DNA from: Myxococcales bacterium
GTDB lineage: Bacteria; Myxococcota_A; Bradymonadia; UBA7976; UBA1532
Direction: 5' to 3'
NCBI GenBank assembly: GCA_020633465.1
Contig: JACKDN010000022.1
Span: 1-64,000 of the forward strand
Length of the DNA: 64,000 nucleotides
In this document: positions 1 to 8,644 of the stretch, piece by piece
Numbering within the stretch: position 1 is the first letter of the stretch
How the letters are laid out: each line of letters opens with the position of its first letter
Translations under genes and position numbers: made by a program
Notes under the pieces: model-generated
Databases searched by the model: none
Seen by the model: the letters and a program-made list of their open reading frames with translations, nothing else
Told to the model about the DNA's origin: nothing

Positions 1-1040
1 TTGAACGCGTCGCACAGGTTGATGAAGCGCGCGGCCTTGTCGGCGCTGTCGCGGAACAGCACCCCGCCCTTCTGGCGCGGCTGGTTCGCGATGATGCCCA
101 CCGGGTGGCCGTCGATGCGCCCGAACCCGGTCAACAACTCCTTGGCGAACCGCTTCTTGATCTCGTGCCAGCTGTCGGCGTCGATGATGGTCTCGATGAC
201 CTTCATCATGTCGAACAGCTTGTTCTCCTGCCGCGGGATCAGCGCGTCCAGCGTCGCGCAGTCGCCGCTGGGGTCGGCCGGCTCGGCGCGCGGCGGCGCC
301 AGCGTCGCGTTGCTCGGCAGGTACCCCAGGTAGGCCTTGCACCAGTCGAGCGCCTCGACCTCGGTCTTCACCAGCACGTCGCCGCAGCCCGACTCCGCGG
401 TGTGCATCTTGGCGCCGCCCATCTCCTCGAGCGTCACCTTCTCGCCGATGACCTTCTCGGCCATGCGCGGGCTGCCCAGGTACATGCTGGCGTTCTTGTC
501 GACCATCACCACCACGTCGCAGAACGCGGGGATGTACGCGCCGCCGGCCGCCGAGGGCCCGAACAGCAGGCAGATCTGCGGGATCAGCCCCGACAGGTTC
601 ACCTGGTTGTAGAAGATGCGCCCGGCGCCGCGGCGCCCGGGGAACATCTCGACCTGATCGGTGATGCGCGCGCCCGCCGAGTCCACCAGGTACAGCAGCG
701 GGCAGCGCCGCTTGGCCGCGGCCTCCTGGATGCGGATGATCTTCTCGACCGTGCGCCAGCCCCAGCTGCCGGCCTTCACCGTCGAGTCGTTGGCCATCAC
801 GGCCACCGGCCGCCCGTCCACCCGCCCGAAGCCGGTGACGACGCCGTCCGCCGGCAGCCCCTCGTCGCGGTTGTTGGCGTAGCGCGCGTCCTCGACGAAC
901 GAGTCGGCGTCCAGCAGGTGCGCCAGCCGCTCGCGCGCGAACAGCTTGCCCCGCGCCGCGTTCGCCTCGTGGTAGCGCGGCTTCCCGCCCGCGTTCACCC
1001 GGGCGTCGATGTCCAGCAGGGTCTTGGTGTCGGTGGCCAA
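1..1040 (-). CDS. Acyl-CoA carboxylase carboxyltransferase (beta) subunit, partial
   Basis: The first 346 residues of a biotin-dependent carboxyltransferase are visible; the C-terminus lies beyond the left edge. The family transfers carboxyl from carboxybiotin to an acyl-CoA. The crotonase-fold signature GPSAAGGAYIPA sits at about residues 161-172, followed by a GSPRMAEKVIGE stretch and a Gly-Gly-Ala-Lys-Met-His segment typical of PccB/MccB-like subunits. The start chosen is TTG at 1040, preceded by GGAG about seven bases upstream; there is no other well-placed start. It is the last visible gene of the minus-strand acyl-CoA operon, 66 bases after the hydratase. Next to HMG-CoA lyase and a methylglutaconyl-CoA hydratase-like enzyme, the substrate is probably 3-methylcrotonyl-CoA. 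Propionyl-CoA cannot be excluded, because the motifs resemble PccB as much as MccB. The matching biotin carboxylase subunit is not in the window. Confidence 0.8.
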   Translation of the reverse strand, partial: MATDTKTLLDIDARVNAGGKPRYHEANAARGKLFARERLAHLLDADSFVEDARYANNRDEGLPADGVVTGFGRVDGRPVAVMANDSTVKAGSWGWRTVEKIIRIQEAAAKRRCPLLYLVDSAGARITDQVEMFPGRRGAGRIFYNQVNLSGLIPQICLLFGPSAAGGAYIPAFCDVVVMVDKNASMYLGSPRMAEKVIGEKVTLEEMGGAKMHTAESGCGDVLVKTEVEALDWCKAYLGYLPSNATLAPPRAEPADPSGDCATLDALIPRQENKLFDMMKVIETIIDADSWHEIKKRFAKELLTGFGRIDGHPVGIIANQPRQKGGVLFRDSADKAARFINLCDAF

Positions 1041-1106
1041 ACGGGGCTCCTACAGTGTGCGTGTCGATCGGAGGTCGAGCCGTGCCGAGGGTCCACGGAC
1101 CCCGGC

Positions 1107-1883
1107 CTACTCGCCGATGTAGTTCGGGGCGCGCTTCTCGGCGAAGGCCTGCAGGCCCTCCAGCCGATCCTTCGTCGGGATCGTCACGTCGTAGCACGCG
1201 CGCTCGAGCAGCATGCCCGCCTCGAGCGGCAGGTCCCAGCCGGCGTCCACCGCCCGCTTGGCCTGCGTCAGGCTGATCGGCGCGGCCTTCGCCAGCTCGC
1301 CGGCCAGCTCGATCGCCGCCGCCTCGTGATCCTCGGCCACCCGGTTCACGATGCCCATCGCCTGCGCGTGCTCGGCGCACATCCGCATGCCGGTGAGGAT
1401 CATCTCCTTGGCCTTCGCCATCCCCACCAGCCGCGGCAGCCGCTGCGTGCCGCCGGCGCCGGGGATGATGCCCAGCCGCACCTCGGGCAGCCCGGCCACC
1501 GTGTTCGTGTTCGCCACCCGCAGATCGCAGGACAGCGCCAGCTCGAGCCCGCCGCCCAGGCAGGCCCCCTGCAGCGCCGCGATCCACACCTTGGGCGACG
1601 CCGCGATGGCGTTCATCATCGCGAGCTGCTTGCCGACGAACACCCGCACCTGATCGGGGTTCATCGCCTTGCGCTCCTTCAGATCGGCGCCCGCGCAGAA
1701 GGCCTTGTCCCCCGCCCCGCACAGGATCACCGCCCGCACGGCCTTCTCGCGGGCCACCTCGGCGGTCACCGCGATCAGCCCGTCCACGACGGCCTCGCTC
1801 AGCGCGTTGCGGCGCTCGGGGTTGTTGATGCGCACCAGCCAGTAGGTGGGGTGCTTCTCGACGATGACCTTCTCGGTGCTCAT
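1107..1883 (-). CDS. Enoyl-CoA hydratase, probably methylglutaconyl-CoA hydratase
   Basis: This 258-residue crotonase-family protein has both catalytic glutamates in their usual settings: the GGGLELALSCD segment, which also carries the oxyanion-hole glycines, and the GLPEVRLGIIPGAGGTQRL segment. The second motif followed by AKEMILTG is closer to AUH-type methylglutaconyl-CoA hydratases than to the second crotonase of this operon. In leucine breakdown that enzyme hydrates 3-methylglutaconyl-CoA to HMG-CoA, and the gene just upstream encodes HMG-CoA lyase, which cleaves that product. The ATG overlaps the lyase stop by four bases (ATGA), so the two are translationally coupled. Length is normal for the family. 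Assignment to the leucine pathway is an inference from motif and context; a general short-chain hydratase is the alternative. Confidence 0.85.
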   Translation of the reverse strand: MSTEKVIVEKHPTYWLVRINNPERRNALSEAVVDGLIAVTAEVAREKAVRAVILCGAGDKAFCAGADLKERKAMNPDQVRVFVGKQLAMMNAIAASPKVWIAALQGACLGGGLELALSCDLRVANTNTVAGLPEVRLGIIPGAGGTQRLPRLVGMAKAKEMILTGMRMCAEHAQAMGIVNRVAEDHEAAAIELAGELAKAAPISLTQAKRAVDAGWDLPLEAGMLLERACYDVTIPTKDRLEGLQAFAEKRAPNYIGE

Positions 1884-2800
1884 GACTTCCCTTCGCTGCG
1901 CCCGCCCGCCAGCGCCTGCAGCGCGCGCCCGGGCAGCGTCCGCCCCAGCAGCCGCTGCGCCAGCAGGCCCGCGTCGACCAGGCGATCCAGGTTCACGCCG
2001 GTCTCGATGCCCATGCCGTGGAGCATGTAGACCAGATCCTCGGTGGCCAGGTTGCCGCTGGCGCCCGGCGCGTAAGGGCAGCCGCCCAGCCCGGCGATGC
2101 TGGCGTCGAAGGTGGTGACCCCGCGCTCGAGCCCCACCAGGCAGTTGGCCAGCGCGCAGCCCCGCGTGTCGTGCATGTGCAGCGCCACGCGGTCCATGGG
2201 CACCACCGCCTCGACGGCGTCCAGCACCCGGTGCGTCTGCGCCGGGTTGCCCAGGCCGACGGTGTCGCCCAGGCTGATCGCGTAGGCGCCCATCTCGGCC
2301 AGGCGCCGCGCCACGCCGGCCACCTCGGCCGGCGCCACGTCGCCCTCGTAGGGGCAGCCCCACGCGGTGCTCACGTACGCGCGCACCGCAACGCCCGCCT
2401 CGGCGCAGGCGGCGAACACGGGCTCGAACGCCGTGTAGGTGGCGTCCCGCGACTTGTTGATGTTGCGCTGGTTGTGGGTCTCGCTGGCCGACATGAAGAC
2501 GGCCACCTCGCGCATGCCCGCCGCGAGCGCGCGGTCGAGGCCGCGCTGGTTGGGCACCAGCGCCGTGAACAGCGTGCCCTCGACCGTCGGCAGGCCCGCC
2601 GCCACCCGGTCGGCGTCGGCCAGCGGCGGGATCCACCGCGGGTGCACGAAGCTGGTGGCCTCGATGCGCGGCAGCCCCGCCGCCGCCAGCGCCCCGATCA
2701 GCGCCAGCTTGTCCTCGGTGGGCACGAAGGCGGACTCGTTCTGCAGCCCGTCCCGCGGGCCGACCTCGTACACCTGCACCCGATCGGGGTAACGGCTCAA
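1880..2800 (-). CDS. Hydroxymethylglutaryl-CoA lyase
   Basis: This 306-residue DRE-TIM barrel lyase cleaves HMG-CoA to acetyl-CoA and acetoacetate. It opens with the diagnostic EVGPRDGLQNE motif near residues 12-22, has the SASETHNQRNIN segment in the middle, and ends with the GGCPYAPGASGN motif containing the catalytic cysteine loop. The HMHDTRG segment supplies the metal-binding histidines. Start is a TTG at 2800 with GGAGCGAGG just upstream; there is no ATG in a reasonable place. It lies ten bases after the acyl-CoA dehydrogenase stop and overlaps the downstream hydratase by four bases. This strong family call is the main evidence that the operon handles leucine carbon. Homologues of this family can act on other 3-hydroxy-3-methylacyl-CoAs, but nothing here points to that. 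Confidence 0.93.
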   Translation of the reverse strand: MSRYPDRVQVYEVGPRDGLQNESAFVPTEDKLALIGALAAAGLPRIEATSFVHPRWIPPLADADRVAAGLPTVEGTLFTALVPNQRGLDRALAAGMREVAVFMSASETHNQRNINKSRDATYTAFEPVFAACAEAGVAVRAYVSTAWGCPYEGDVAPAEVAGVARRLAEMGAYAISLGDTVGLGNPAQTHRVLDAVEAVVPMDRVALHMHDTRGCALANCLVGLERGVTTFDASIAGLGGCPYAPGASGNLATEDLVYMLHGMGIETGVNLDRLVDAGLLAQRLLGRTLPGRALQALAGGRSEGKS

Positions 2801-2810
2801 CCTCGCTCCT

Positions 2811-3962
2811 TCAGGCCGCCGCCGACGCGGCGCGAAGCACCTCGCGCGCGATCACGATGCGCTGCACCTCGCTCGTGCCCTCGTAGATGCGCGTCACCCG
2901 CACGTCGCGCAGCGCCTGCGACACCGCGTTGGCCCCGTAGGCGTCGGGCCCCAGGATGCGCAGCGCCGCCTCGCACACCCGGCTGGCCGTCTCGGTGCAG
3001 AACAGCTTCGACATCGCGGCCTCGCGCGTGAAGGGCCGCCGCTCGTCCTTCAGCCACGCCGCCCGCAGGCACATCAGCCAGGCCGCGTCGAGCGCCGTCG
3101 CCGCGTCGGCCAGCGCCGCCAGGTGCGCCGCGTGATCCGGCCCTTGGGCCTCGGCGTCCAGCGACGCCAGGTGGGCCGTCGCCGTCGCCAGCGCGCCCGT
3201 CGCCACCCCGCACGCCTGCGCGCTGACGCCCACGCGCCCGCCGTCCAGCGCGCGCATCGCGATCTTGAAGCCGATGCCCTCGGGGCCCAGCCGGGCGCTG
3301 GCCGGCACCCGGCACTGATCGAAGATCAGCTGCGTCGTGGCCGACGCGTGCTGCCCCATCTTGTGCTCGGGCTTGGCCGCCTCGAACCCGGGCGTGCCCG
3401 GCTCGATCAGGAACGCCGAGATGCCCCGCGCCCGCGCCGCCGGATCGGTGGCGGCCATCACCAGGTACACCCCGGCGTGCCCGCCGCTGGTCACCCACGC
3501 CTTCGTGCCGTCGAGCACGTAGTCGTCACCGTCGCGCACCGCCACCGTGCGCAGGCTGGCCGCGTCGCTGCCGCTGCCCGGCTCGCTCAGGCTGAAGGCC
3601 GCCGCGGCGTACGCGCCGCCGGTGATGCGCGGCAGGTGCCGCTGCTTCTGCGCGTCGTCGCCGTAGGCCTCGATGGCCTCGGCCACCATGTTGGTGACCA
3701 TCATGCCCACGGTCGTGCCGGCGCAGGCGGCCGCCAGCTCGCGCACGGCCAGCGCGTAGGCCACCGCCCCCGCGCCGCGCCCGCCCCAGGCCGGATCGAC
3801 GTTCACGCCCATCAGCCCGGCGCGGCCCAGCGCCTTCAAGGTCTCGGTGGGGAAGCCCGCGCCCGCGTCCAGCTCGGCCGCGTTCGGCATCAGCAGCGTG
3901 TGGGCGGCCTCGCGCGCGGCCTCGAGCGCCGCGCGCTGCCCCTCGTCGGGTACGAGATTCAT
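2811..3962 (-). CDS. Acyl-CoA dehydrogenase, short-chain type
   Basis: This 383-residue flavoprotein introduces a trans-2,3 double bond into an acyl-CoA. The FAD/substrate motif AFSLSEPGSGSDAASLRT is present near residue 130, and the C-terminus has RIYEGTSEVQRIVIAREVL. In that motif the glutamate of YEGTS is the catalytic base of short- and medium-chain enzymes. Isovaleryl-CoA dehydrogenase uses a glutamate elsewhere, on helix G, and the corresponding stretch here (MRALDGGRVGVSAQ) has no glutamate. The leucine-like context therefore does not make this isovaleryl-CoA dehydrogenase; butyryl-CoA or isobutyryl-CoA is more likely. The ATG overlaps the upstream crotonase stop by four bases. The substrate is inferred from motifs only. 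Confidence 0.88.
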   Translation of the reverse strand: MNLVPDEGQRAALEAAREAAHTLLMPNAAELDAGAGFPTETLKALGRAGLMGVNVDPAWGGRGAGAVAYALAVRELAAACAGTTVGMMVTNMVAEAIEAYGDDAQKQRHLPRITGGAYAAAAFSLSEPGSGSDAASLRTVAVRDGDDYVLDGTKAWVTSGGHAGVYLVMAATDPAARARGISAFLIEPGTPGFEAAKPEHKMGQHASATTQLIFDQCRVPASARLGPEGIGFKIAMRALDGGRVGVSAQACGVATGALATATAHLASLDAEAQGPDHAAHLAALADAATALDAAWLMCLRAAWLKDERRPFTREAAMSKLFCTETASRVCEAALRILGPDAYGANAVSQALRDVRVTRIYEGTSEVQRIVIAREVLRAASAAA

Positions 3963-4741
3963 CGGTCCTCGAAGGCGGCGTCGCGGCGCGCGAGGAAGGC
4001 GCCCATGCCCTCCTTGGCGTCGTGGGTGGCGAACAGCCCGGCGAAGGCCTCGCGCTCGAAGGCGTTGGCGGTGGCCAAGGGTGCCTCGACGCCGCGCGCC
4101 TGCACCGCCTTCGCCGCGCGCACCGCCACCGGGCCCATCGCCGCGATGGTGCGCGCCCGCTCGACGACCTGCCCCATCAGCTCGCCCCGCGGGAAGACCT
4201 CGACGCACAGCCCGATGGCCTTCGCCTCGTCGGCCCCGATCATCCGCCCGCTCAGCACCAGATCGGCCGCGCGCATCGGCCCGACGCGCCGCGCCAGCCG
4301 CTGCGTGCCGCCGAAGCCCGGGATCAGCCCCAGCTTCACCTCGGGCTGCCCGAACTTCGCGTTGTCCGCCGCGTACACCAGATCGCAGGCCAGGCTCAGC
4401 TCGCAGCCGCCGCCCAGGCAGAACCCGTTGACCGCCGCGATCACCGGCATCGGCAACGCGCTCAGCGCGTCGAGCGTCGCGTGCCCCAGCTCGGCGAAAT
4501 CCAACGCCTCGCGCGGCCCCATCTCGGACATCACCGCGATGTCGGCGCCGGCGACGAAGCTCTTCTCGCCCGCCCCGGTGAGGATCACCGCGCGCACGGC
4601 GCGATCCGCCGCCAGCGTGGCCACCTCGGCCCGCAGCGCCTCGAGCACGGCGCGGTTCAGCGCGTTCAGCGCCTTGGGGCGGTTGACGGTGAGGGTGACG
4701 ATGCCCTCGTCGCGCGCGACCAGCAGCGGCGCGTCGCTCAT
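3959..4741 (-). CDS. Enoyl-CoA hydratase / 3-hydroxybutyryl-CoA dehydratase (crotonase)
   Basis: This 260-residue crotonase-family protein interconverts crotonyl-CoA and 3-hydroxybutyryl-CoA. Both catalytic glutamates are in canonical motifs, GGGCELSLACDLVYA and GQPEVKLGLIPGFGGTQRL, and the oxyanion-loop AGADI is present. It sits between a 3-hydroxybutyryl-CoA dehydrogenase upstream and a short-chain acyl-CoA dehydrogenase downstream, which is the order expected for a C4 beta-oxidation or butyryl-CoA module. The ATG at 4741 is 19 bases after the dehydrogenase stop. The stop overlaps the next start. It differs clearly from the second hydratase at 1107-1883, so the operon carries two hydratases with separate jobs. 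Confidence 0.92.
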   Translation of the reverse strand: MSDAPLLVARDEGIVTLTVNRPKALNALNRAVLEALRAEVATLAADRAVRAVILTGAGEKSFVAGADIAVMSEMGPREALDFAELGHATLDALSALPMPVIAAVNGFCLGGGCELSLACDLVYAADNAKFGQPEVKLGLIPGFGGTQRLARRVGPMRAADLVLSGRMIGADEAKAIGLCVEVFPRGELMGQVVERARTIAAMGPVAVRAAKAVQARGVEAPLATANAFEREAFAGLFATHDAKEGMGAFLARRDAAFEDR

Positions 4742-4760
4742 GGTGCCTCCCGTCGGTGGC

Positions 4761-5612
4761 TCAGTAGGTGTGGAAGCCGCGGCCCGACTTGCGGCCCAGC
4801 CAGCCCGCCTCGACGTACTGCCGCAGCAGCGGGCAGGGCCGGTACTTCGTGTCGCCCAGCCCCGCGTGCAGCACCTCCATGATGGCCAGGCAGGTGTCCA
4901 GCCCGATGAAGTCGGCCAGCGTCAGCGGCCCCATCGGCTGGTTCGTGCCCAGCTTCATGCCGGTGTCGATGTCCTCGGCCGAGGCGATGCCCTCGTACAG
5001 CGCGTAGACCGCCTCGTTGATCATCGGCATCAGGATGCGGTTGATCGCGAAGCCGGGCATGTCGCGCGCGATGATGGTGGTCTTGCCCATCTTCGCGGCC
5101 AGCGCCTGCGTCGTCTTCAGCGTCTCGGGCGCCGTCTGCAGCCCGGTGATCACCTCGACCAGCTCCATCACCGGCACCGGGTTCATGAAGTGCATGCCGA
5201 TGAAGCGCTCGGGGTGCTTGGTCTTCGCCGCGATGCGCGTGATCGGGATGGACGACGTGTTCGTCGCCCGCAGCGCGTCCGCGGCCAGCACGCCGTCCAG
5301 CGTCTCGAAGATCGAGGTCTTCAGCGCCTCGTTCTCGTTGACCGCCTCGATGACGAACTGCGCCGGCCGGAAGCCGCCCAGGCCGTCCACCGGCGTGATG
5401 GCCTCGAGCGCGGCCTCCATCGCCGACGCCTCGAGCTTCCCCTTCTCGACCGCCCGCGCCATGCGCTTCTGGACGCCGGCCTTGCCCTTCTCGGCCCGCG
5501 CCCGGTCGGCGTCGGCCAGCAGCACCTTGAAGCCGCTCAGCGCGGCGACGTGCGCGATGCCCGCGCCCATCTGCCCCGCGCCGACGACGCCGATGACCTC
5601 GATGTCGCTCAT
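4761..5612 (-). CDS. hbd: 3-hydroxybutyryl-CoA dehydrogenase
   Basis: This 283-residue NAD(P)-dependent enzyme oxidises 3-hydroxybutyryl-CoA to acetoacetyl-CoA or catalyses the reverse. The N-terminal Rossmann motif VGAGQMGAGIAHV is at about residues 9-21. The catalytic histidine is in GMHFMNPVPVMELVEVI near residue 140, followed by the conserved asparagine of the MPGFAINRIL segment. The C-terminal half is the usual helical dimerisation domain, ending in GWLGRKSGRGFHTY, which is typical of Hbd/PaaH. The start ATG lies two bases before the thiolase stop, so transcription is certainly joint. The length matches stand-alone bacterial Hbd rather than multifunctional FadB. Confidence 0.94.
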   Translation of the reverse strand: MSDIEVIGVVGAGQMGAGIAHVAALSGFKVLLADADRARAEKGKAGVQKRMARAVEKGKLEASAMEAALEAITPVDGLGGFRPAQFVIEAVNENEALKTSIFETLDGVLAADALRATNTSSIPITRIAAKTKHPERFIGMHFMNPVPVMELVEVITGLQTAPETLKTTQALAAKMGKTTIIARDMPGFAINRILMPMINEAVYALYEGIASAEDIDTGMKLGTNQPMGPLTLADFIGLDTCLAIMEVLHAGLGDTKYRPCPLLRQYVEAGWLGRKSGRGFHTY

Positions 5613-5613
5613 C

Positions 5614-6789
5614 TCAGCGCTCCACGATCACGGCCACGGCCTCGCCGCCGCCGATGCACAGGCTGGCCAGGCCGCGCTTCGCGTCCCGCTGCTTCATCGC
5701 GTACAGCAGCGTCACCAGGATGCGCGCGCCGCTGGCCCCGATGGGGTGCCCCAGCGCCACGGCGCCGCCGTGCACGTTCACCCGATCGGCGGGCAGCTCG
5801 GCGATGTCGTTGACCGCCAGCGACACCACCGAGAACGCCTCGTTCACCTCGTACAGATCGATGTCGTTCGGCCCCAGGTCGCTCTTCTCGAGCACCTTGC
5901 GGATGGCGTAGGCCGGGGCCGTCGTGAACCACTCGGGCGCCTGCGCGTGCTGCGCGGTGCCCTTGATGGTCGCGAGGATGGGCAGCCCGTTGGCCTCGGC
6001 GTAGGCCCGGCTGGCCACGATGATCGCCGCCGCCCCGTCGTTCAGGCTGCTGGCGTTCGCCGCGGTGACCGTGCCCGCCTTGTCGAAGGCCGGCCGCAGC
6101 CCGCCCATCTTGTCCGGCCGCCCGCGCCCCGGCTCCTCGTCGGTGTCCACCACCACGGGCTCACCGCGCCGCTGCGGCACCTCGACCGGCGCGATCTCGT
6201 CCCGGAAGGCGCCCGCCGCCTGCGCCTTCAGCGCCGCCTCGTAGCTCGCCTTGGCGAACGCGTCCTGCGCCTCGCGGCTGATGCCGCAGTCCTTCGCGCA
6301 GATCTCCGCGGCGTTGCCCATGTGGAAGTCGTTGTAGACGTCCCACAGGCCGTCCTTGACCATCGAGTCGATCACCTGCTTGTGGCCCATGCGCATGCCC
6401 TTGCGGGCGTCGGGCAGCAGGTACGGCGCCAGCGACATGTTCTCCATGCCGCCGGCGACGATCACCTCGGCGTCGCCGCAGCGGATGGCCTGCGCCGCCA
6501 GCATCACGGCCTTCAGCCCCGAGCCGCACACCTTGTTGATCGTCATGCAGGCCGTGCCCTCGTCGAGCCCGGCGAAGATGGCGGCCTGCCGCGCGGGCGC
6601 CTGGCCCAGCCCGGCCGGCAGCACGCAGCCCATGATGACCTCGTCCACGGCGTCCGGGGCAACGCCCGCGCGCTCGAGCGCCGCCTTGATCGCCACCGCG
6701 CCCAGCTTGGGCGCCGGCACCGACGCCAGCGCGCCGTCGAAGCTGCCGATGGGGGTGCGCGCGGCGCCGACGATGACTGCTTCCTGCAT
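5614..6789 (-). CDS. Acetyl-CoA acetyltransferase (thiolase)
   Basis: This 391-residue type II thiolase condenses two acetyl-CoA to acetoacetyl-CoA or runs in reverse. The acyl-accepting cysteine is C88 in NKVCGSGLKAVM. The C-terminal pair is present as GGAVALGHPIGASGARI (His) and LCIGGGEAVAV (Cys). It is the first gene of the minus-strand operon. Its ATG is preceded by AGAGGA about six bases away, and 130 bases separate it from the divergent kelch lipoprotein, so the operon promoter should lie in 6790-6919. Together with the two genes that follow it forms an acetyl-CoA to crotonyl-CoA module. Confidence 0.94.
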   Translation of the reverse strand: MQEAVIVGAARTPIGSFDGALASVPAPKLGAVAIKAALERAGVAPDAVDEVIMGCVLPAGLGQAPARQAAIFAGLDEGTACMTINKVCGSGLKAVMLAAQAIRCGDAEVIVAGGMENMSLAPYLLPDARKGMRMGHKQVIDSMVKDGLWDVYNDFHMGNAAEICAKDCGISREAQDAFAKASYEAALKAQAAGAFRDEIAPVEVPQRRGEPVVVDTDEEPGRGRPDKMGGLRPAFDKAGTVTAANASSLNDGAAAIIVASRAYAEANGLPILATIKGTAQHAQAPEWFTTAPAYAIRKVLEKSDLGPNDIDLYEVNEAFSVVSLAVNDIAELPADRVNVHGGAVALGHPIGASGARILVTLLYAMKQRDAKRGLASLCIGGGEAVAVIVER

Positions 6790-6919
6790 GATCGTGTCCT
6801 CTCGTCTTCCTTCGCCGGCGCCCAGGCGCGCATGCTCGGAGCGAGCGCGCCCGCGTGTCCCGGCCGAGGGTCTTCCTCTGGGGCCGCACGGGTGCTATCA
6901 AGAGCCCGTGCGAGTGTCA

Positions 6920-8644
6920 ATGAACAAACCGGAATTGCTAGCCTTTTCGGCCCTCCTCGCGTTGGGCTGCGGGCCGGCCGACGAGGCGCCCGCGGCCGGC
7001 GCGGTCAGCGTCGCCGCGCTGTCGAACGACGGCTGCCTGCCGGCGCGCACCCGCGGGCTGCCCGGCGGCGTCGACACGCTGGTCGTGCAGGCCCTCGATC
7101 CGGACGCGGGCTGGCAGACCATCGCCACCGAGCAGCGCGAGGACGGCTTCGACGGCCAGCCCCTGCTCGTCGAGGGCGTGCCCAGCGGCGAGGCCGTCGA
7201 CCTGCGCTTCGTCGCCTGCGCCGGCGGCCTGCCCCGCCTGCTGGCCCGCGTCGACGGCCGCACCATCCGCCAGGGCCGAAAGCACGGCCTCACCCTGCTC
7301 TTCCGGCCCCTCGACCAGCTGTCCTGCACCGGCACCGGCTTCGGGCCGTCCTACAACCAGTTCGCCGGCCTGGGCGCGAACCGGGCCTTCCCGGCCTACG
7401 CCCCCCTGCCCGACGGCCGCCTGCTGATCGCCGGCGGCGCCTCGCAGGTCGACGGCGACACCTTCACCGCCACCGCGGCCGGCCCGGCCTGGGACGTCTT
7501 CGATCCGCGCGAGGGCCTCTTCCTGCCCGGCACCGAGCGTTCGATGCCCCTCGACCCCCGCCCGATGCAGGCGGCCCGCGTGGGCGCCCAGGCCTTCCCC
7601 TTCCGCCCGCTGGGCGGCACCAGCGAGGGCGTCCTGGTCGTCGGGGGCGCCCCGGCGGTCGTCCGCGGCAACCACCCCTACGGCCCGCTGGCCCCCGCGG
7701 GCGGTCGCCTCAGCGCCCCGGCCGCCGAGTTCTTCGACCCGACCGTCCCGGGCTTCGCGCCGGTCGACGCCCAGCTCACCCCCCGCTTCCTGGCCGGCGG
7801 CGCCGCGGCCGACGGCCTCGTCGTGCTGGTCGGCGGCGTCGAGTACCCCGGCGAGCGCCCCAGCACGCGCGTCGAGGTCATCGACGCCGGCGGCCTGCGC
7901 TTCACCGACCTCAGCACCGGCCTCGTCGGCCCGACGGTCACGCCCCTCGGGGGCGCGCGCTTCCTCGTGTGGGGCGCCGACGTCGACGGCTGCGGCCAGC
8001 GCCCGGCCTGGCTGGTGTCGATCACCGGCCGCATCGAGGCGGTGCCGCTGACCCTGGTGGCCGACGAGCCGGCCCCGGACTGCAGCACGCCGGCCGGCGC
8101 CTGCCGCGCTTGGTATCCCACGGCGTACCACGCCGCCGCGCGCCTGCCCGACGGCCGCGTCCTGATCACCGGCGGCATCGCCGTCGGCCCCGACGGCCTG
8201 GTCAACAACCCGGATCAGGGGGTCGACTGCCCCCCGAACGCCGTGCTGCTCGACGTGGACGCCGAGGCGCAGACCGTCGAGCTGCACCCGGTCGGCACCG
8301 GCGACGTGCAGCCGGCCACCCTCAAGCGGGCCTTCCACCGCGCCACCACGGTCGGCGATCGCGTGCTGGTGACCGGCGGCTGGGGCAGCTTCGACAACCC
8401 GGGCGCCTTCGTGGTGGGGGCCGACGCCATCTTCTACGACGCCGCGCGCGATCAGTTCGTGGCCACGGCGTTCAACCTGGCCGACGCCCGGCTCGGGCAC
8501 GTCAGCGCCCCCCTGCCCGACGGCGGGGTGCTGCTGGCCGGCGGACTGGGCGGTCGCGGCGGCGCCTTCTCGGCCGCCCACACCGCCGAGGTGTTCTCGC
8601 CGGCGGTCAGCGGCCTCAGTTGCGATCCGCCCCCGGCGCCCTGA
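6920..8644 (+). CDS. Kelch-motif lipoprotein
   Basis: This 574-residue secreted lipoprotein starts with a short hydrophobic signal ending in lipobox LALGC (C17). The body contains repeated kelch-like blades recognisable by LPDGRLLIAGGA, LPDGRVLITGGI, VGDRVLVTGGW and LPDGGVLLAGGLGG, each a predicted four-stranded beta-propeller blade; two more are degenerate. Such propellers usually bind proteins or glycans, and no catalytic residues are evident. The ATG at 6920 is preferred because the lipobox then sits at a normal distance, but in-frame GTGs at 6914 and 6908 exist. A TATCAA at 6896-6901 lies just upstream of the 6908 GTG, which would suit a leaderless message. The gene ends inside the last codons of the convergent small protein (29-base overlap). 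Confidence 0.75.
   Translation: MNKPELLAFSALLALGCGPADEAPAAGAVSVAALSNDGCLPARTRGLPGGVDTLVVQALDPDAGWQTIATEQREDGFDGQPLLVEGVPSGEAVDLRFVACAGGLPRLLARVDGRTIRQGRKHGLTLLFRPLDQLSCTGTGFGPSYNQFAGLGANRAFPAYAPLPDGRLLIAGGASQVDGDTFTATAAGPAWDVFDPREGLFLPGTERSMPLDPRPMQAARVGAQAFPFRPLGGTSEGVLVVGGAPAVVRGNHPYGPLAPAGGRLSAPAAEFFDPTVPGFAPVDAQLTPRFLAGGAAADGLVVLVGGVEYPGERPSTRVEVIDAGGLRFTDLSTGLVGPTVTPLGGARFLVWGADVDGCGQRPAWLVSITGRIEAVPLTLVADEPAPDCSTPAGACRAWYPTAYHAAARLPDGRVLITGGIAVGPDGLVNNPDQGVDCPPNAVLLDVDAEAQTVELHPVGTGDVQPATLKRAFHRATTVGDRVLVTGGWGSFDNPGAFVVGADAIFYDAARDQFVATAFNLADARLGHVSAPLPDGGVLLAGGLGGRGGAFSAAHTAEVFSPAVSGLSCDPPPAP

Noticed and set aside
2811..3962. Isovaleryl-CoA dehydrogenase assignment suggested by the leucine-type neighbours
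   Set aside because: The catalytic Glu is in the YEGTS position of short-chain enzymes and absent from the helix-G position used by isovaleryl-CoA dehydrogenase.
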